Assembly (NCBI RefSeq): GCF_005771635.1
Contig: NZ_VBWP01000001.1
Span: 124,001-188,000 of the forward strand
DNA length: 64,000 bases
Source: Culicoidibacter larvae
GTDB lineage: Bacteria; Bacillota_I; Bacilli_A; Culicoidibacterales; Culicoidibacteraceae
Reading direction: 5' to 3'
Part shown: piece after piece, positions 10,891 to 18,918 of the stretch
How the letters are laid out: every line of letters begins with the position of its first letter
Numbering within the stretch: the first letter of the stretch is position 1
Translations under genes and position numbers: made by a program
Notes under the pieces: model-generated
Told to the model about the DNA's origin: nothing
Seen by the model: the letters and a program-made list of their open reading frames with translations, nothing else
The model's database searches: none

Positions 10891-12288
10891 TTATGTTAAG
10901 TCACTGCCGTTTGATGCTATGACTTTTTTGTACCAGTAGAAACTGGCTTTGCGAACACGGCGCAAATCTTTATCATCTTTTTCGTCACGATTTACATATA
11001 TGAAACCATATCGTTTGCTGCATCCTTGATGTGTACTAACCAGGTCAATTGCAGACCATGGTGAGAAGCCAAATAATTCGCAGCCATCTTCAATTGCTAA
11101 ACGGCATTGTTCAATATGTTCACGTAAATAATCAATTCGATATGGATCATTGACAATATCGCCTTCTTCTAATGTATCATAAGCTCCCAGACCATTTTCA
11201 GTAATAATCATTGGTAATTCATAACGATCATACATTTCTCTGATAGTTGTTCGCAAACCCACTGGATCCATTTCCCAGCCAAATTCTGTTTTAGTCAAGT
11301 ACGGATTGTCAAAGCTTTTAAACCATCCAGGAATTGTAAATGCCATTTGCTGGTCGCCTTTATCACCAACCGGCGCATCATAAGGTGCATGTTCAATTGT
11401 TGCGGAGTTATAATAATTAAATGCAATAAAATCCGGATTGGCACCACGAAGAATTTCTTCATCACCGGGTTCAAAGGTTGGTACTAAATCGAACTCTTCT
11501 AAATAGCTCCATGCGATTTTATTATAGTGTCCACGAATTGGAACATCTAAATATAGCCAGTTGCGAATCGCGCTGAAGTTTTGAGCTGCTACAATGTCTT
11601 CGGGTTTTGAAGTAGCAGGGTAGGCGCAGGCAATATTAGGAGCTGGTCCAATTTTAGCTTCCGGAAGCATTTCATGACATAACTTCATAACTAATGACTG
11701 TGCTAGCATCATATGATGATTTTGTTGATACAATTCCTTTTGTGTTGCTCCGGTTCCTAGCAATGATCCATAGAGCACAAGCATATTTTGTTCATTAATA
11801 GTTTGCCAAAATTTTACGCGGTCGCCAAAGTATTCAAATAATGTTTTCGCATATTGAACATAGGCATCAATAATTAATTCGCGATTTGACCAACCACCTT
11901 GTTTTTCTAATTCAAGTGGCAAATCAAAATGATATATTGTCAGTACAGGCTCAATATTGTACTTTATAAGTTCATCGATGAGGTTATTATAAAATTCAAT
12001 TCCTTTTTTGTTGATTGGACCATTTCCATCAGGAAAGATTCTTGGCCAGCTTATGGAGAAACGATATTCGTTAAATCCCATTTCAGCCATAAGTGCAATA
12101 TCTTCTTTATAATGGTGATAGTGGTCACTTGTAACTTTGAAATCACATATCTTATCATGGTAAGGCTTCGGGATATCCTGCACTGATAAGCCTTTGCCAT
12201 CTTCATCATATGCACCTTCTACTTGATACGCACTAGTAGAGGCACCCCAAAAGAAATCTTTAGGAAATCCTTTATTTGTTTTAGTCAT
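10891..12288 (-). CDS. GH1 family 6-phospho-beta-glucosidase
   Basis: A 465-aa cytosolic retaining glycosidase. The acid/base Glu lies in WQTINEQN (about 165) and the nucleophile Glu in IITENGLG (about 364). The segment CSKRYGFIYV, followed by a basic stretch, is the phosphate-binding region of the 6-phospho subfamily, so the substrate is likely a PTS-imported beta-glucoside phosphate. No PTS genes lie nearby. ATG at 12288 is preferred to GTG at 12297, because AAGGAG with 8-base spacing fits the ATG and the GTG overlaps that site. A cre-like site lies upstream. Confidence 0.9.
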   Translation of the reverse strand: MTKTNKGFPKDFFWGASTSAYQVEGAYDEDGKGLSVQDIPKPYHDKICDFKVTSDHYHHYKEDIALMAEMGFNEYRFSISWPRIFPDGNGPINKKGIEFYNNLIDELIKYNIEPVLTIYHFDLPLELEKQGGWSNRELIIDAYVQYAKTLFEYFGDRVKFWQTINEQNMLVLYGSLLGTGATQKELYQQNHHMMLAQSLVMKLCHEMLPEAKIGPAPNIACAYPATSKPEDIVAAQNFSAIRNWLYLDVPIRGHYNKIAWSYLEEFDLVPTFEPGDEEILRGANPDFIAFNYYNSATIEHAPYDAPVGDKGDQQMAFTIPGWFKSFDNPYLTKTEFGWEMDPVGLRTTIREMYDRYELPMIITENGLGAYDTLEEGDIVNDPYRIDYLREHIEQCRLAIEDGCELFGFSPWSAIDLVSTHQGCSKRYGFIYVNRDEKDDKDLRRVRKASFYWYKKVIASNGSDLT

Positions 12289-12338
12289 AATACTCACTCC
12301 TTATTATACCGCTACTTATATTATACCTATGTTTCAAC

Positions 12339-12352
12339 TGTAATTGCTTTCA
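12339..12352 (-). promoter_or_regulatory. Catabolite-response-element-like site upstream of the GH1 gene
   Basis: Read on the minus strand, TGAAAGCAATTACA matches the CcpA cre pattern TGWAANCGNTNWCA at 13 of 14 positions. It lies about 50 bases before the GH1 start, close to TATAAT-like sequences. Carbon-catabolite repression of a beta-glucosidase would be expected. No good -35 was found. Confidence 0.45.
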
Positions 12353-12384
12353 ATATCTGAAAATTTAGTGTAATATCTGAAAAT
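12352..12384. repeat. Two direct repeats, 20 bases apart, in the GH1-dacA divergent region
   Basis: AATATCTGAAAAT occurs at 12352-12364 and again, identical, at 12372-12384. The 20-base spacing places both copies on one face of DNA, as expected for an operator. Confidence 0.7.
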
Positions 12385-12415
12385 GCGAATTATGACCCGG
12401 GAAATAATTTTATTT

Positions 12416-12441
12416 AAAAAGCAAGTCTCTACTTGCTTTTT
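12416..12441. terminator. Terminator-like hairpin between divergent genes
   Basis: AAAAGCAAGT (12417-12426) pairs with ACTTGCTTTT (12431-12440) around CTCT. It has the shape of an intrinsic terminator although the genes on both sides start away from it. Its target transcript is unknown. Confidence 0.6.
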
Positions 12442-12581
12442 AAGGTAATAGTCCAGTGATGATAAGGGAATTTATCCGAAAAGTAATTGTTAAATTGTGA
12501 ATAATTAGATTTGCCTATTTAAAAAAATTAGATTATGAGGTAAAATATATAGGATACATATTGAATATCGAGGTGTAGTAA

Positions 12582-13952
12582 ATGAGAAAAATAGCACACT
12601 CATTAGGTGTTATTTTATTGGTACTTTCAATATTTTGTTTTATGTCCGTTCCGACCCATGCAATTGCTGTGGATCCAAGTGTTACAAATGATCTAAATGA
12701 CATCCTACAAACAGAGGATAACACACCGGTTATTGATGAATCTCAATTTCCATTTATTAATGCAAATGCTGCTTTAATGGTTAATGCTGATACAGGACAA
12801 ATTTTATATTATGATACAATTGATAAACCAATGAATGTTTATAGTGTCTCTAAATTAATGAGCGCTTATATTGTTTTGCAAAAGATTGCTGAGAATGACC
12901 CTAGTTTTACCTGGGATACAAAAATTAAAATTGACGATGACCTGAGTTTGATTTCAACGACTAGTGGGTTTTCAAATGTTCCGTTGCAAGCTGGGGAGTC
13001 ATATACGGTTAAAGATCTTTTAGATGCAAGTTTGATTGTTTCTGCAAATGCTGCTCTTATGGCACTGGCGCGTACAATTTCCGGAGATGAAGCTTCTTTT
13101 GTTAAGTTAATGAATCAGACTGCTGCAGAGATTGGATTGTCGCAATCAAAATTTACAACGTCAACAGGTCTTTCCGGAGGCGACATTAGTCCATTCGGTA
13201 TAGACATTGGTGAGGGTGATAATATCATGACTGCCAGAGATGTTGGGTTACTTTCTATGCATTTGATTAATGAATATCCTGAAGTAATTGATATTACAAA
13301 ACAAAGTGAATTTACTTTTGGTGCATACACTAGTTATCCAGAAGACTTGGTAAGTGCTAACCACATGCTTCCCGGTCTTCCAGATGAATATCAGGGAATG
13401 ACAGGCCTTAAAACCGGTTCTGATATCTATGAGTATACATCTTCATTTGCTGGATATACTGAAAATAATGGTTTGAATATTATTACCGTTATAATTGGAT
13501 GCCGTAATGCTGATGATAGAAATGTAGAAACTGCCAAGATGTTAGATTTTGCTTATAAGACGCTGGATCAATATATAGTTGTTGCACCAGATAGTTCTAT
13601 TAATGGAATTGGCGGTTTTGAGACTCGCCAAGCCTCAAAGGGCGTTGTGAGTGCCGCGGTGAAAGAAAAGTTTGTGTTATTAACTACTAATACTAAGTTT
13701 AATGTTCAAGCAGAGTTTATTCCAACTCATCCGCAGTACAATGATACTTATAATAAGTTTCAAGGAAATATTTTGGCTGGAGAAAAACTGGGTAATATTG
13801 CTGTAAAGGGTGTTAACTTACTTTACTTAAAGGATAGCACTGAAACATATGCATATGTTCCAGTATATGCTACAGAAGATGTTGGAGAAGGCTTTTTCTT
13901 ATTCAACTGGATAGAAGAACTTAAAGATATAATTGTTGGGGTATTTGTTTAG
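12582..13952 (+). CDS. dacA: D-alanyl-D-alanine carboxypeptidase (PBP5/DacA type)
   Basis: This 456-aa exported enzyme trims the terminal D-Ala of peptidoglycan pentapeptides. It has a signal peptide (about 1-28, ending THAIA). The SxxK motif is in VYSVSKLMS (about 90), SxN in IVSANAAL (about 153), and KTG in GLKTGSD (about 276). The C-terminus (FNWIEELKDIIVGVF) forms the amphipathic helix that anchors PBP5-type enzymes on the outer face of the membrane. GAGGTG precedes the ATG. In Bacillus dacA lies in the same origin-proximal area, before serS. Confidence 0.92.
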   Translation: MRKIAHSLGVILLVLSIFCFMSVPTHAIAVDPSVTNDLNDILQTEDNTPVIDESQFPFINANAALMVNADTGQILYYDTIDKPMNVYSVSKLMSAYIVLQKIAENDPSFTWDTKIKIDDDLSLISTTSGFSNVPLQAGESYTVKDLLDASLIVSANAALMALARTISGDEASFVKLMNQTAAEIGLSQSKFTTSTGLSGGDISPFGIDIGEGDNIMTARDVGLLSMHLINEYPEVIDITKQSEFTFGAYTSYPEDLVSANHMLPGLPDEYQGMTGLKTGSDIYEYTSSFAGYTENNGLNIITVIIGCRNADDRNVETAKMLDFAYKTLDQYIVVAPDSSINGIGGFETRQASKGVVSAAVKEKFVLLTTNTKFNVQAEFIPTHPQYNDTYNKFQGNILAGEKLGNIAVKGVNLLYLKDSTETYAYVPVYATEDVGEGFFLFNWIEELKDIIVGVFV

Positions 13953-13974
13953 GAGTTGCTTTGCAACTCCTTTT
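13951..13974 (+). terminator. Terminator after dacA
   Basis: AGGAGTTGC (13951-13959) pairs with GCAACTCCT (13963-13971) around TTT and is followed by T. The stem includes the dacA stop codon. Confidence 0.8.
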
Positions 13975-13975
13975 A

Positions 13976-13991
13976 TGTTTCACGTGAAACA
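13976..13991. promoter_or_regulatory. parS: parS site 1 (ParB/Spo0J binding)
   Basis: TGTTTCACGTGAAACA is a perfect 16-base palindrome identical to the widely conserved bacterial parS consensus. ParB (Spo0J) loads here and spreads to organise and segregate the origin region. It lies 14 kb from dnaA, the usual zone for parS. Confidence 0.93.
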
Positions 13992-14001
13992 TTTATCTGA
14001 C

Positions 14002-14030
14002 TTGACTTTTTATTCTGAAGTTACTATAAT
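14002..14030 (+). promoter_or_regulatory. serS promoter
   Basis: TTGACT (14002-14007) and TATAAT (14025-14030) are spaced by 17 bases. Transcription would start near 14037, giving a leader of about 270 bases that holds the T-box. Confidence 0.8.
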
Positions 14031-14036
14031 AAATAC

Positions 14037-14290
14037 AATCAATGAAATCTAGGATGAGAATTAGTAGTAACTCACTTAATTTGTAGAGAGTCCGTGGCTG
14101 GTGAAAACGGATAGTTAATAGTTATGAATCAGACTCGGAGTGAAGTATTGAAGGGAAACTGTGTAGGTACTTTCGGGAACGCCCGTTATAGCGGAATGAA
14201 GTGACAATGTTTCACGTGAAACATTGTAATTAGGGTGGCACCGCGTAAAGACGTCCCTTTCGTAAGAAAGAGATGTCTTTTTTGATTTTA
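14037..14290 (+). ncRNA. T-box leader of serS (tRNA-Ser sensing)
   Basis: T-box leaders sense uncharged tRNA and allow read-through when charging falls. The apical part of stem I shows TCCGT and ACGGA around a loop with GGCTGGTGA (about 14088-14114). The T-box core AGGGTGGCACCGCG is at 14232-14245. A terminator stem (14247-14283, GACGTCCCTTTC with GAAAGAGATGTC) ends in T. I could not fix the specifier codon; TCA near 14127 is a candidate. A perfect parS sits between stem I and the T-box core. Confidence 0.92.
14208..14223. promoter_or_regulatory. parS: parS site 2, inside the serS T-box leader
   Basis: This is an exact copy of TGTTTCACGTGAAACA, 232 bases after site 1. The palindrome extends to 22 bases (14205-14226, CAA...TTG). 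In the leader RNA it would fold as a hairpin just before the T-box core. Confidence 0.93.
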
Positions 14291-14305
14291 TAGGAGGTTT
14301 TAATT

Positions 14306-15577
14306 ATGATAGACATGAAAATTATGCGAGAGAATCTTGAACTCGTAAAAGAAAATTTAGTGAAGCGACAAATGGATAGTTCTATTGTTAATGAGTTTCC
14401 AGAACTGGATAGTGAGCGTAAAGTTTTATTGCAGGATAATGAAGCATTAAAAAATAAGCGTAATGAAGCATCGAAGTTAATAGGAACATATAAACGCGAG
14501 GGCAAGGATACCACCGAAATATTCGCACAGGTAGACGGTTTGGGTGACACTATTAAAGCAAACGATGAAAGACTAGCAAACATCGAAAATAAGATAACAG
14601 CGATAATGGAGCAATTGCCAAATATATTAGCTCCGGATGTGCCGGTAGGTAAAGATGAAGACGAAAATATTGAGATCAGAAAACATGGTGTGCCAACTGA
14701 ATTTAATTATGAACCTAAAGCCCACTGGGACATAATAAAAGATTTAGATATTATTGATTTAGAAACAGCTGCAAAGTTAACCGGAACACGCTTTGCAGTC
14801 TATAAAGACCGTGGTGCAAAACTTGCACGGGCAATTATGAATTTTATGCTTGATACAAATACAAAGAATGGCTATACGGAAATGGCAACGCCACATATCG
14901 TTAATCGTGAGAGTTTATATGCAAGTGGGCAGCTGCCAAAGTTTGCAGAAGATCTATTTAAATTAGATTATGAGAAAGAATACTATCTTATTCCAACAGC
15001 AGAAGTACCATTAGTAAATACCCAACGAGATAATATTATTAACCAGGAAGCATTGCCAATCAAATATACGGCATATACACAATGCTATCGTTCAGAAGCT
15101 GGAGCTGCCGGACGTGACACAAGGGGTCTTATCCGTCAGCATCAATTCGAAAAAGTTGAACTAGTTGCATTCACAACTCCGGATGTTTCTGCGGAATTGC
15201 TTGAGATACTAACTGGGAACGCAGAACAAATATTACAGTTACTTGGCTTACCGTACCGAGTTATTGAATTATGCAGTGGAGATACTGGTTTTGGATCTGC
15301 TAAAACATACGACATTGAAGTATGGCTACCATCATATAATGCTTATAAAGAGATTTCTTCATGCAGTAATATGGGAGATTTTCAAGCAAGAAGAGCAAAC
15401 ATTAAATATCGTAATCAAGAAACCGGAAAACTTAATTATGTACATACACTAAATGGATCAAGTTTAGCAATTGGCCGGACCATTGCAGCTATCCTTGAAA
15501 ACTATCAGAATGAAGATGGTTCAGTTAATATTCCAGAAGTACTTGTTCCATATTTTGGAGAGACAATAATTAAGTAA
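14306..15577 (+). CDS. serS: Seryl-tRNA synthetase
   Basis: A class II synthetase that charges tRNA-Ser (and tRNA-Sec where present). The 423-aa protein begins with the long N-terminal coiled-coil arm (about 1-105) that holds the tRNA variable arm. Motif 2 reads TRGLIRQHQFEKVE (about 268-281) and motif 3 is in NGSSLAIGRTIAAILEN (about 384-400). AGGAGG precedes the ATG. Expression is controlled by the T-box leader just upstream. A terminator at 15606 separates it from the converging dck. Confidence 0.97.
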   Translation: MIDMKIMRENLELVKENLVKRQMDSSIVNEFPELDSERKVLLQDNEALKNKRNEASKLIGTYKREGKDTTEIFAQVDGLGDTIKANDERLANIENKITAIMEQLPNILAPDVPVGKDEDENIEIRKHGVPTEFNYEPKAHWDIIKDLDIIDLETAAKLTGTRFAVYKDRGAKLARAIMNFMLDTNTKNGYTEMATPHIVNRESLYASGQLPKFAEDLFKLDYEKEYYLIPTAEVPLVNTQRDNIINQEALPIKYTAYTQCYRSEAGAAGRDTRGLIRQHQFEKVELVAFTTPDVSAELLEILTGNAEQILQLLGLPYRVIELCSGDTGFGSAKTYDIEVWLPSYNAYKEISSCSNMGDFQARRANIKYRNQETGKLNYVHTLNGSSLAIGRTIAAILENYQNEDGSVNIPEVLVPYFGETIIK

Positions 15578-15605
15578 GATATTTCAATTGTGAAATAGTG
15601 ATAAA

Positions 15606-15637
15606 TAAAAAAAGATAGCCTTAAGCTATCTTTTTTT
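15606..15637. terminator. Bidirectional terminator between serS and dck
   Basis: AAGATAGC pairs with GCTATCTT around CTTAA, flanked by A7 and T7 runs on the two sides. It can serve both serS and the opposite-strand dck. Confidence 0.9.
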
Positions 15638-16306
15638 CTACTTTACAGTGGTGTGGATAATCTTGCCAATCTTTGTTAGGATGTAGTCCAGGCTTGATTC
15701 ATCATTTAATATATCATAGTCATTCATATTTATTCTGAGAATAGGTGCAGTATTGAAATTATCAATCCAAGTTGAGTAGCGAGAATATAGAGTCTTCCAG
15801 TATTCTACATCGGTGACTATTTCCATTTCACGGCCACGTTCATGGATGCGATCAATAATATCATCAAATTCACCTTCAACGTAAATGATTAAGTCAGGAT
15901 GTGGAAAGAAGGGGGTCATAACCATTGCATTAAATAAAGATGTATATGTGTCATAGTCATCTTCAGACATTTTTCCTTGCTCAAAGTTTAATTTGGCAAA
16001 AATATCAACGTCTTCATATATTGAACGGTCCTGAATGAATCCGCCACCATATTGAAACATACGTTTTTGTTCCTTAAAGCGTTCAGCAAGAAAGAAAATC
16101 TGTAAATGGAATGCCCAAGTTGTAAAGTCGGCATAATACTTATCTAAATATGGATTGTTTTCAACTCTTTCCAAAGATGTCTTAAAACCTAATGCTTCAG
16201 CCAATGCTTTGGTTAGCGTAGACTTACCAACACCTACTGTGCCGGCTATTGAAATAACTGAATGTAACGGGATATTATATTTTTCGCAAATATCTCTATT
16301 AATCAT
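15638..16306 (-). CDS. dck: Deoxyadenosine/deoxycytidine kinase
   Basis: Salvage kinase that phosphorylates deoxynucleosides, mainly dA/dC by comparison with Bacillus. P-loop AGTVGVGKST is near residues 22-31. QDRSIYEDVDIFAK (about 92) carries the DRS motif of the dCK/dAK branch, and RIHERGREME (about 152) gives the Arg-rich lid. The 222-aa length is normal. It lies 13 bases downstream of the dgk gene, so the two form one minus-strand operon, as the equivalent pair does next to serS in Bacillus. Confidence 0.88.
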   Translation of the reverse strand: MINRDICEKYNIPLHSVISIAGTVGVGKSTLTKALAEALGFKTSLERVENNPYLDKYYADFTTWAFHLQIFFLAERFKEQKRMFQYGGGFIQDRSIYEDVDIFAKLNFEQGKMSEDDYDTYTSLFNAMVMTPFFPHPDLIIYVEGEFDDIIDRIHERGREMEIVTDVEYWKTLYSRYSTWIDNFNTAPILRINMNDYDILNDESSLDYILTKIGKIIHTTVK

Positions 16307-16319
16307 AATCTATACTCTC

Positions 16320-16946
16320 CTATAATAATTCTTTTATTTGTTCGATAATTTTTTTAAGGTCATCAGGGCTATTAACAAAGTCAACATGATCGCCATTAAT
16401 GCGTAAAACTGGAATATCTGGATGCTCAAGCTCAAATAGTGTCGCATATGCATCATATTCAATGATAAGCTTCTCAAGATACTCATCTTCAATAAGTTCT
16501 TCAAAATCACGGCTTCTGATATTTATACGGTGCTTTAATGTATCAAGGCTGGCGTTGATAACAATTAAAAGGTTAGGTTGTAAGAGACCATCAATAAGTG
16601 TGTGATAAATTTTTTGAAACTTACTGAATTTATCTGGATGTAAATTCATATCAGCAAATAGCAAGTTTTTAAAAATATGATAATCAGCAACAACAGGTTT
16701 CGCCTTTTCAATATAGTTCTTCTGAATGTCTTCTAACTGTAAATATCTATTTACTAAGAAAAACATCTCGGTTTGAAATCCCCATGTATCTATATTTTCA
16801 TAAAAACTTTCAAGAAATGGATTTTCATATACTATTTCCTTTAGTAATGAATATCCAAGTGCCTCAGAGACAAGCAAAGAAAGTGATGTTTTACCAACAC
16901 CAATTGGACCTTCAATTGCAATGAATGGAGTTTGATGTGTGTTCAT
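16320..16946 (-). CDS. dgk: Deoxyguanosine kinase
   Basis: The second deoxynucleoside kinase, 208 aa. P-loop EGPIGVGKTS is at about 13-22. Where its neighbour has DRS, this one has VVADYHIFKNLLFA (about 86-99), a pattern I associate with Bacillus deoxyguanosine kinase. The lid RINIRSRDFE is near 133-142. GAGGT precedes the ATG. It is the first gene of the dgk-dck operon. Keeping both subunits suggests reliance on deoxynucleoside salvage, possibly as a heterodimer as reported in Lactobacillus. Confidence 0.85.
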   Translation of the reverse strand: MNTHQTPFIAIEGPIGVGKTSLSLLVSEALGYSLLKEIVYENPFLESFYENIDTWGFQTEMFFLVNRYLQLEDIQKNYIEKAKPVVADYHIFKNLLFADMNLHPDKFSKFQKIYHTLIDGLLQPNLLIVINASLDTLKHRINIRSRDFEELIEDEYLEKLIIEYDAYATLFELEHPDIPVLRINGDHVDFVNSPDDLKKIIEQIKELL

Positions 16947-17022
16947 AAATATACCTCATTTTTTCTGGATACTTCTATTATATCTCATATAAAATAAAAT
17001 GATAGAAATAAATGACAGAATA

Positions 17023-17051
17023 TTGATTTTGAAGAGTAAAAAAGGTATAAT
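17023..17051 (+). promoter_or_regulatory. Promoter of the SRP RNA gene
   Basis: TTGATT (17023-17028), a 17-base spacer and TATAAT (17046-17051) predict a start near 17058, exactly at the 5' end of the RNA stem. Confidence 0.8.
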
Positions 17052-17058
17052 AATAAAT

Positions 17059-17147
17059 GCGTCTATACAATGCAAATTTGTGAACTTGGTCAGATCCGGA
17101 AGGAAGCAGCCATAAGCAACCCTTTGCGTGTGTGTGGACGCTTTTTA
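17059..17147 (+). ncRNA. ffs: Signal recognition particle RNA (small bacterial 4.5S type)
   Basis: The hallmark apical segment GGTCAGATCCGGAAGGAAGC (17088-17107) is the Ffh-binding helix 8 with its GGAA tetraloop. The ends GCGTC (17059-17063) and GACGC (17137-17141) pair to close the hairpin, and a T run follows. The short form (about 83 nt, no Alu domain) is notable because Bacillus has a long form. It targets Ffh-bound ribosomes to the membrane. Confidence 0.95.
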
Positions 17148-17181
17148 TTTAAATGAATTAAAAAGGCGGTGTAATACTTTT

Positions 17182-17661
17182 ATGGATTTGGAGAAAAGAG
17201 ATATTGATTTTATGCGTGAAGCAATTCGTTTAGCAAAGAAGGCTGAGTCTCTTGGTGAAGTGCCAATAGGTGCAATCATTGTCCATGACAACAAAGTTAT
17301 TGCCCGAGCATATAATACTAGAGAGAAGTCACAAAATGCACTTGATCATGCCGAAATAAAAGTGATTAAAAAGGCATGTGAGAAGCTGGGTACGTGGCGA
17401 CTAAATGAGTGCACTTTATATGTAACTCTGGAACCATGTCCGATGTGTAGCGGTGCAGTCATACAATCCCGGGTTGGAAGATTAGTATATGGTGCCAGCG
17501 ATCCTAAAGCGGGATGTACCGGCTCGTTAATGAACTTACCGGCAGATACAAGATTTAATCATAATCCGGAAATTGTTACTGATGTGCTGGGAGATGAATG
17601 TGGCGAAATGCTGACAACATTTTTTAGAAAAATACGCGAGAAGAAAAAGAGCTCAAATTAA
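17182..17661 (+). CDS. tadA: tRNA-specific adenosine deaminase TadA
   Basis: Converts A34 to inosine in the anticodon of tRNA-Arg(ACG). The 159-aa protein shows the zinc deaminase motifs HAEIKVI (about 54-60; His ligand and proton-shuttling Glu) and PCPMCSGAV (about 84-92; two Cys ligands). I use ATG at 17182, preceded by AAAGGCGGTG; the in-frame GTG at 17128 lies inside the SRP RNA. tadA next to the SRP RNA and dnaX is the Bacillus order. It converges with phoR, overlapping it by 4 bases. Confidence 0.95.
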   Translation: MDLEKRDIDFMREAIRLAKKAESLGEVPIGAIIVHDNKVIARAYNTREKSQNALDHAEIKVIKKACEKLGTWRLNECTLYVTLEPCPMCSGAVIQSRVGRLVYGASDPKAGCTGSLMNLPADTRFNHNPEIVTDVLGDECGEMLTTFFRKIREKKKSSN

Positions 17662-17674
17662 TTGAGCTCTTTTT
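17644..17674. terminator. Bidirectional terminator shared by tadA and phoR
   Basis: AAAAAGAGCTCAA (17644-17656) pairs with TTGAGCTCTTTTT (17662-17674). The hairpin includes the stop codons of both converging genes. Confidence 0.9.
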
Positions 17675-18908
17675 CTAATATATATTTTTTAGGAATCAAG
17701 ATTGAAACTGTTGTTCCAGAGTCTTTTTTACTCGTAATATCAATTGATCCATCATGTAAACCAATAATCGTTTTTACTATTGTAAGCCCAAGGCCTGTTC
17801 CGGAAGATTGATCTCTGGAGGTGATTGTATAAAATGGATCAAATACTTTTTTGATGTCCTTTGAACTTATTCCAATGCCATTATCGGTTATTTGTATTTG
17901 GTAGTTATTCTTTGATTCGGTAATTGAAAGAGCTATAGTTCCGTTCGGATGAGAGAACTTTATGGCATTGCTTATTATATTAGTAAAGACTTGTTTCATT
18001 CTGAATTGATCAACATAGAATTTTAAGTCATTTGAATTTATAGAAATTGTTAGTTGTTGTTTTGCTATTTCCTGCTCAAATGGCTTTAATGTTTCAGTAA
18101 TAAGGTTGTTAATGCTAACCAATGAATAGTCTAAGTGATAACTATCACTTTCCAGTTTTGATAGGTCAAGTAAATCAGATACTAATATATTCATTTTTTC
18201 TGTTTGCTCAATAATCATATTTTGGAAGTCAATTTTATCATCATCCGGAATGTTATCATGATTGATTAGTATTTCAATTGCTCCTCGAATTGCAGCAATA
18301 GGGGTTTTAAGTTCATGGGAAGCATAGGCGATAAAGTGTCGTTGTGCTCGCTTAGAGTACTCGATTGAGGTGATGTCATTTAAAATAAAAATATTTCCCA
18401 GGAAATAATCTTGGTTATTTTTAATAGGATGTGAGATGAATTGGTAATATTTTTGATTTATTTTAATGCTATGCTCGGTAGAAGTATTTAAGAATTGAGC
18501 ATCATCAATATATTTTACTAATTCATTTGGCAGTATTTGTAAGTAGTCTACAAGATTAGATTCAGTAAATTTAAAGTTTTTCTGAAATGGAATATTGTAA
18601 TAAGATAAGTTGTGATTGTTATCAATGAAAAAAATTGGACTATCAATATTGTTTAACAGGGCTTCTAGTTGAGCCTCTTGATTTTCAATTGTTTTTTCTG
18701 TCTCCGATAATTCAAATTCAAAGCGCTTGCGTTCATATATTTTTTCCGATTGGCGTTCTTTGGATTGATTATAAACTTTATTGATATCAAATCCAATAAC
18801 GATAATTAAAACTAGAAGTCCGAGGAAAGGATAGAAATAAAAAGCAATGAGTGCGAGAATAACGAGTGTGATATTTAATGATAATAATTTGATGAAAGCT
18901 TTAGACAT
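17658..18908 (-). CDS. phoR: Phosphate sensor histidine kinase PhoR
   Basis: A 416-aa membrane kinase. Two close N-terminal membrane helices (about 10-43) with almost no external loop are followed by a coiled coil, a PAS-like region (about 80-180) and HisKA with YASHELKTPIAA (His about 197). The HATPase has the N box (NIISNAIKFS), G1 (DNGIGIS) and G2 (GTGLGLTIVK). The short outside loop fits PhoR kinases that read Pst/PhoU state rather than a ligand. It is 10 bases downstream of the regulator, and the pst-phoU genes diverge from the pair, which supports the name. Confidence 0.85.
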   Translation of the reverse strand: MSKAFIKLLSLNITLVILALIAFYFYPFLGLLVLIIVIGFDINKVYNQSKERQSEKIYERKRFEFELSETEKTIENQEAQLEALLNNIDSPIFFIDNNHNLSYYNIPFQKNFKFTESNLVDYLQILPNELVKYIDDAQFLNTSTEHSIKINQKYYQFISHPIKNNQDYFLGNIFILNDITSIEYSKRAQRHFIAYASHELKTPIAAIRGAIEILINHDNIPDDDKIDFQNMIIEQTEKMNILVSDLLDLSKLESDSYHLDYSLVSINNLITETLKPFEQEIAKQQLTISINSNDLKFYVDQFRMKQVFTNIISNAIKFSHPNGTIALSITESKNNYQIQITDNGIGISSKDIKKVFDPFYTITSRDQSSGTGLGLTIVKTIIGLHDGSIDITSKKDSGTTVSILIPKKYILEKELN

Positions 18909-18918
18909 ATTTCTAACC

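Noticed and set aside
17128-17181. Longer tadA start at GTG 17128
   Set aside because: It lies inside the SRP RNA stem; ATG 17182 has a proper ribosome-binding site and gives the family length.
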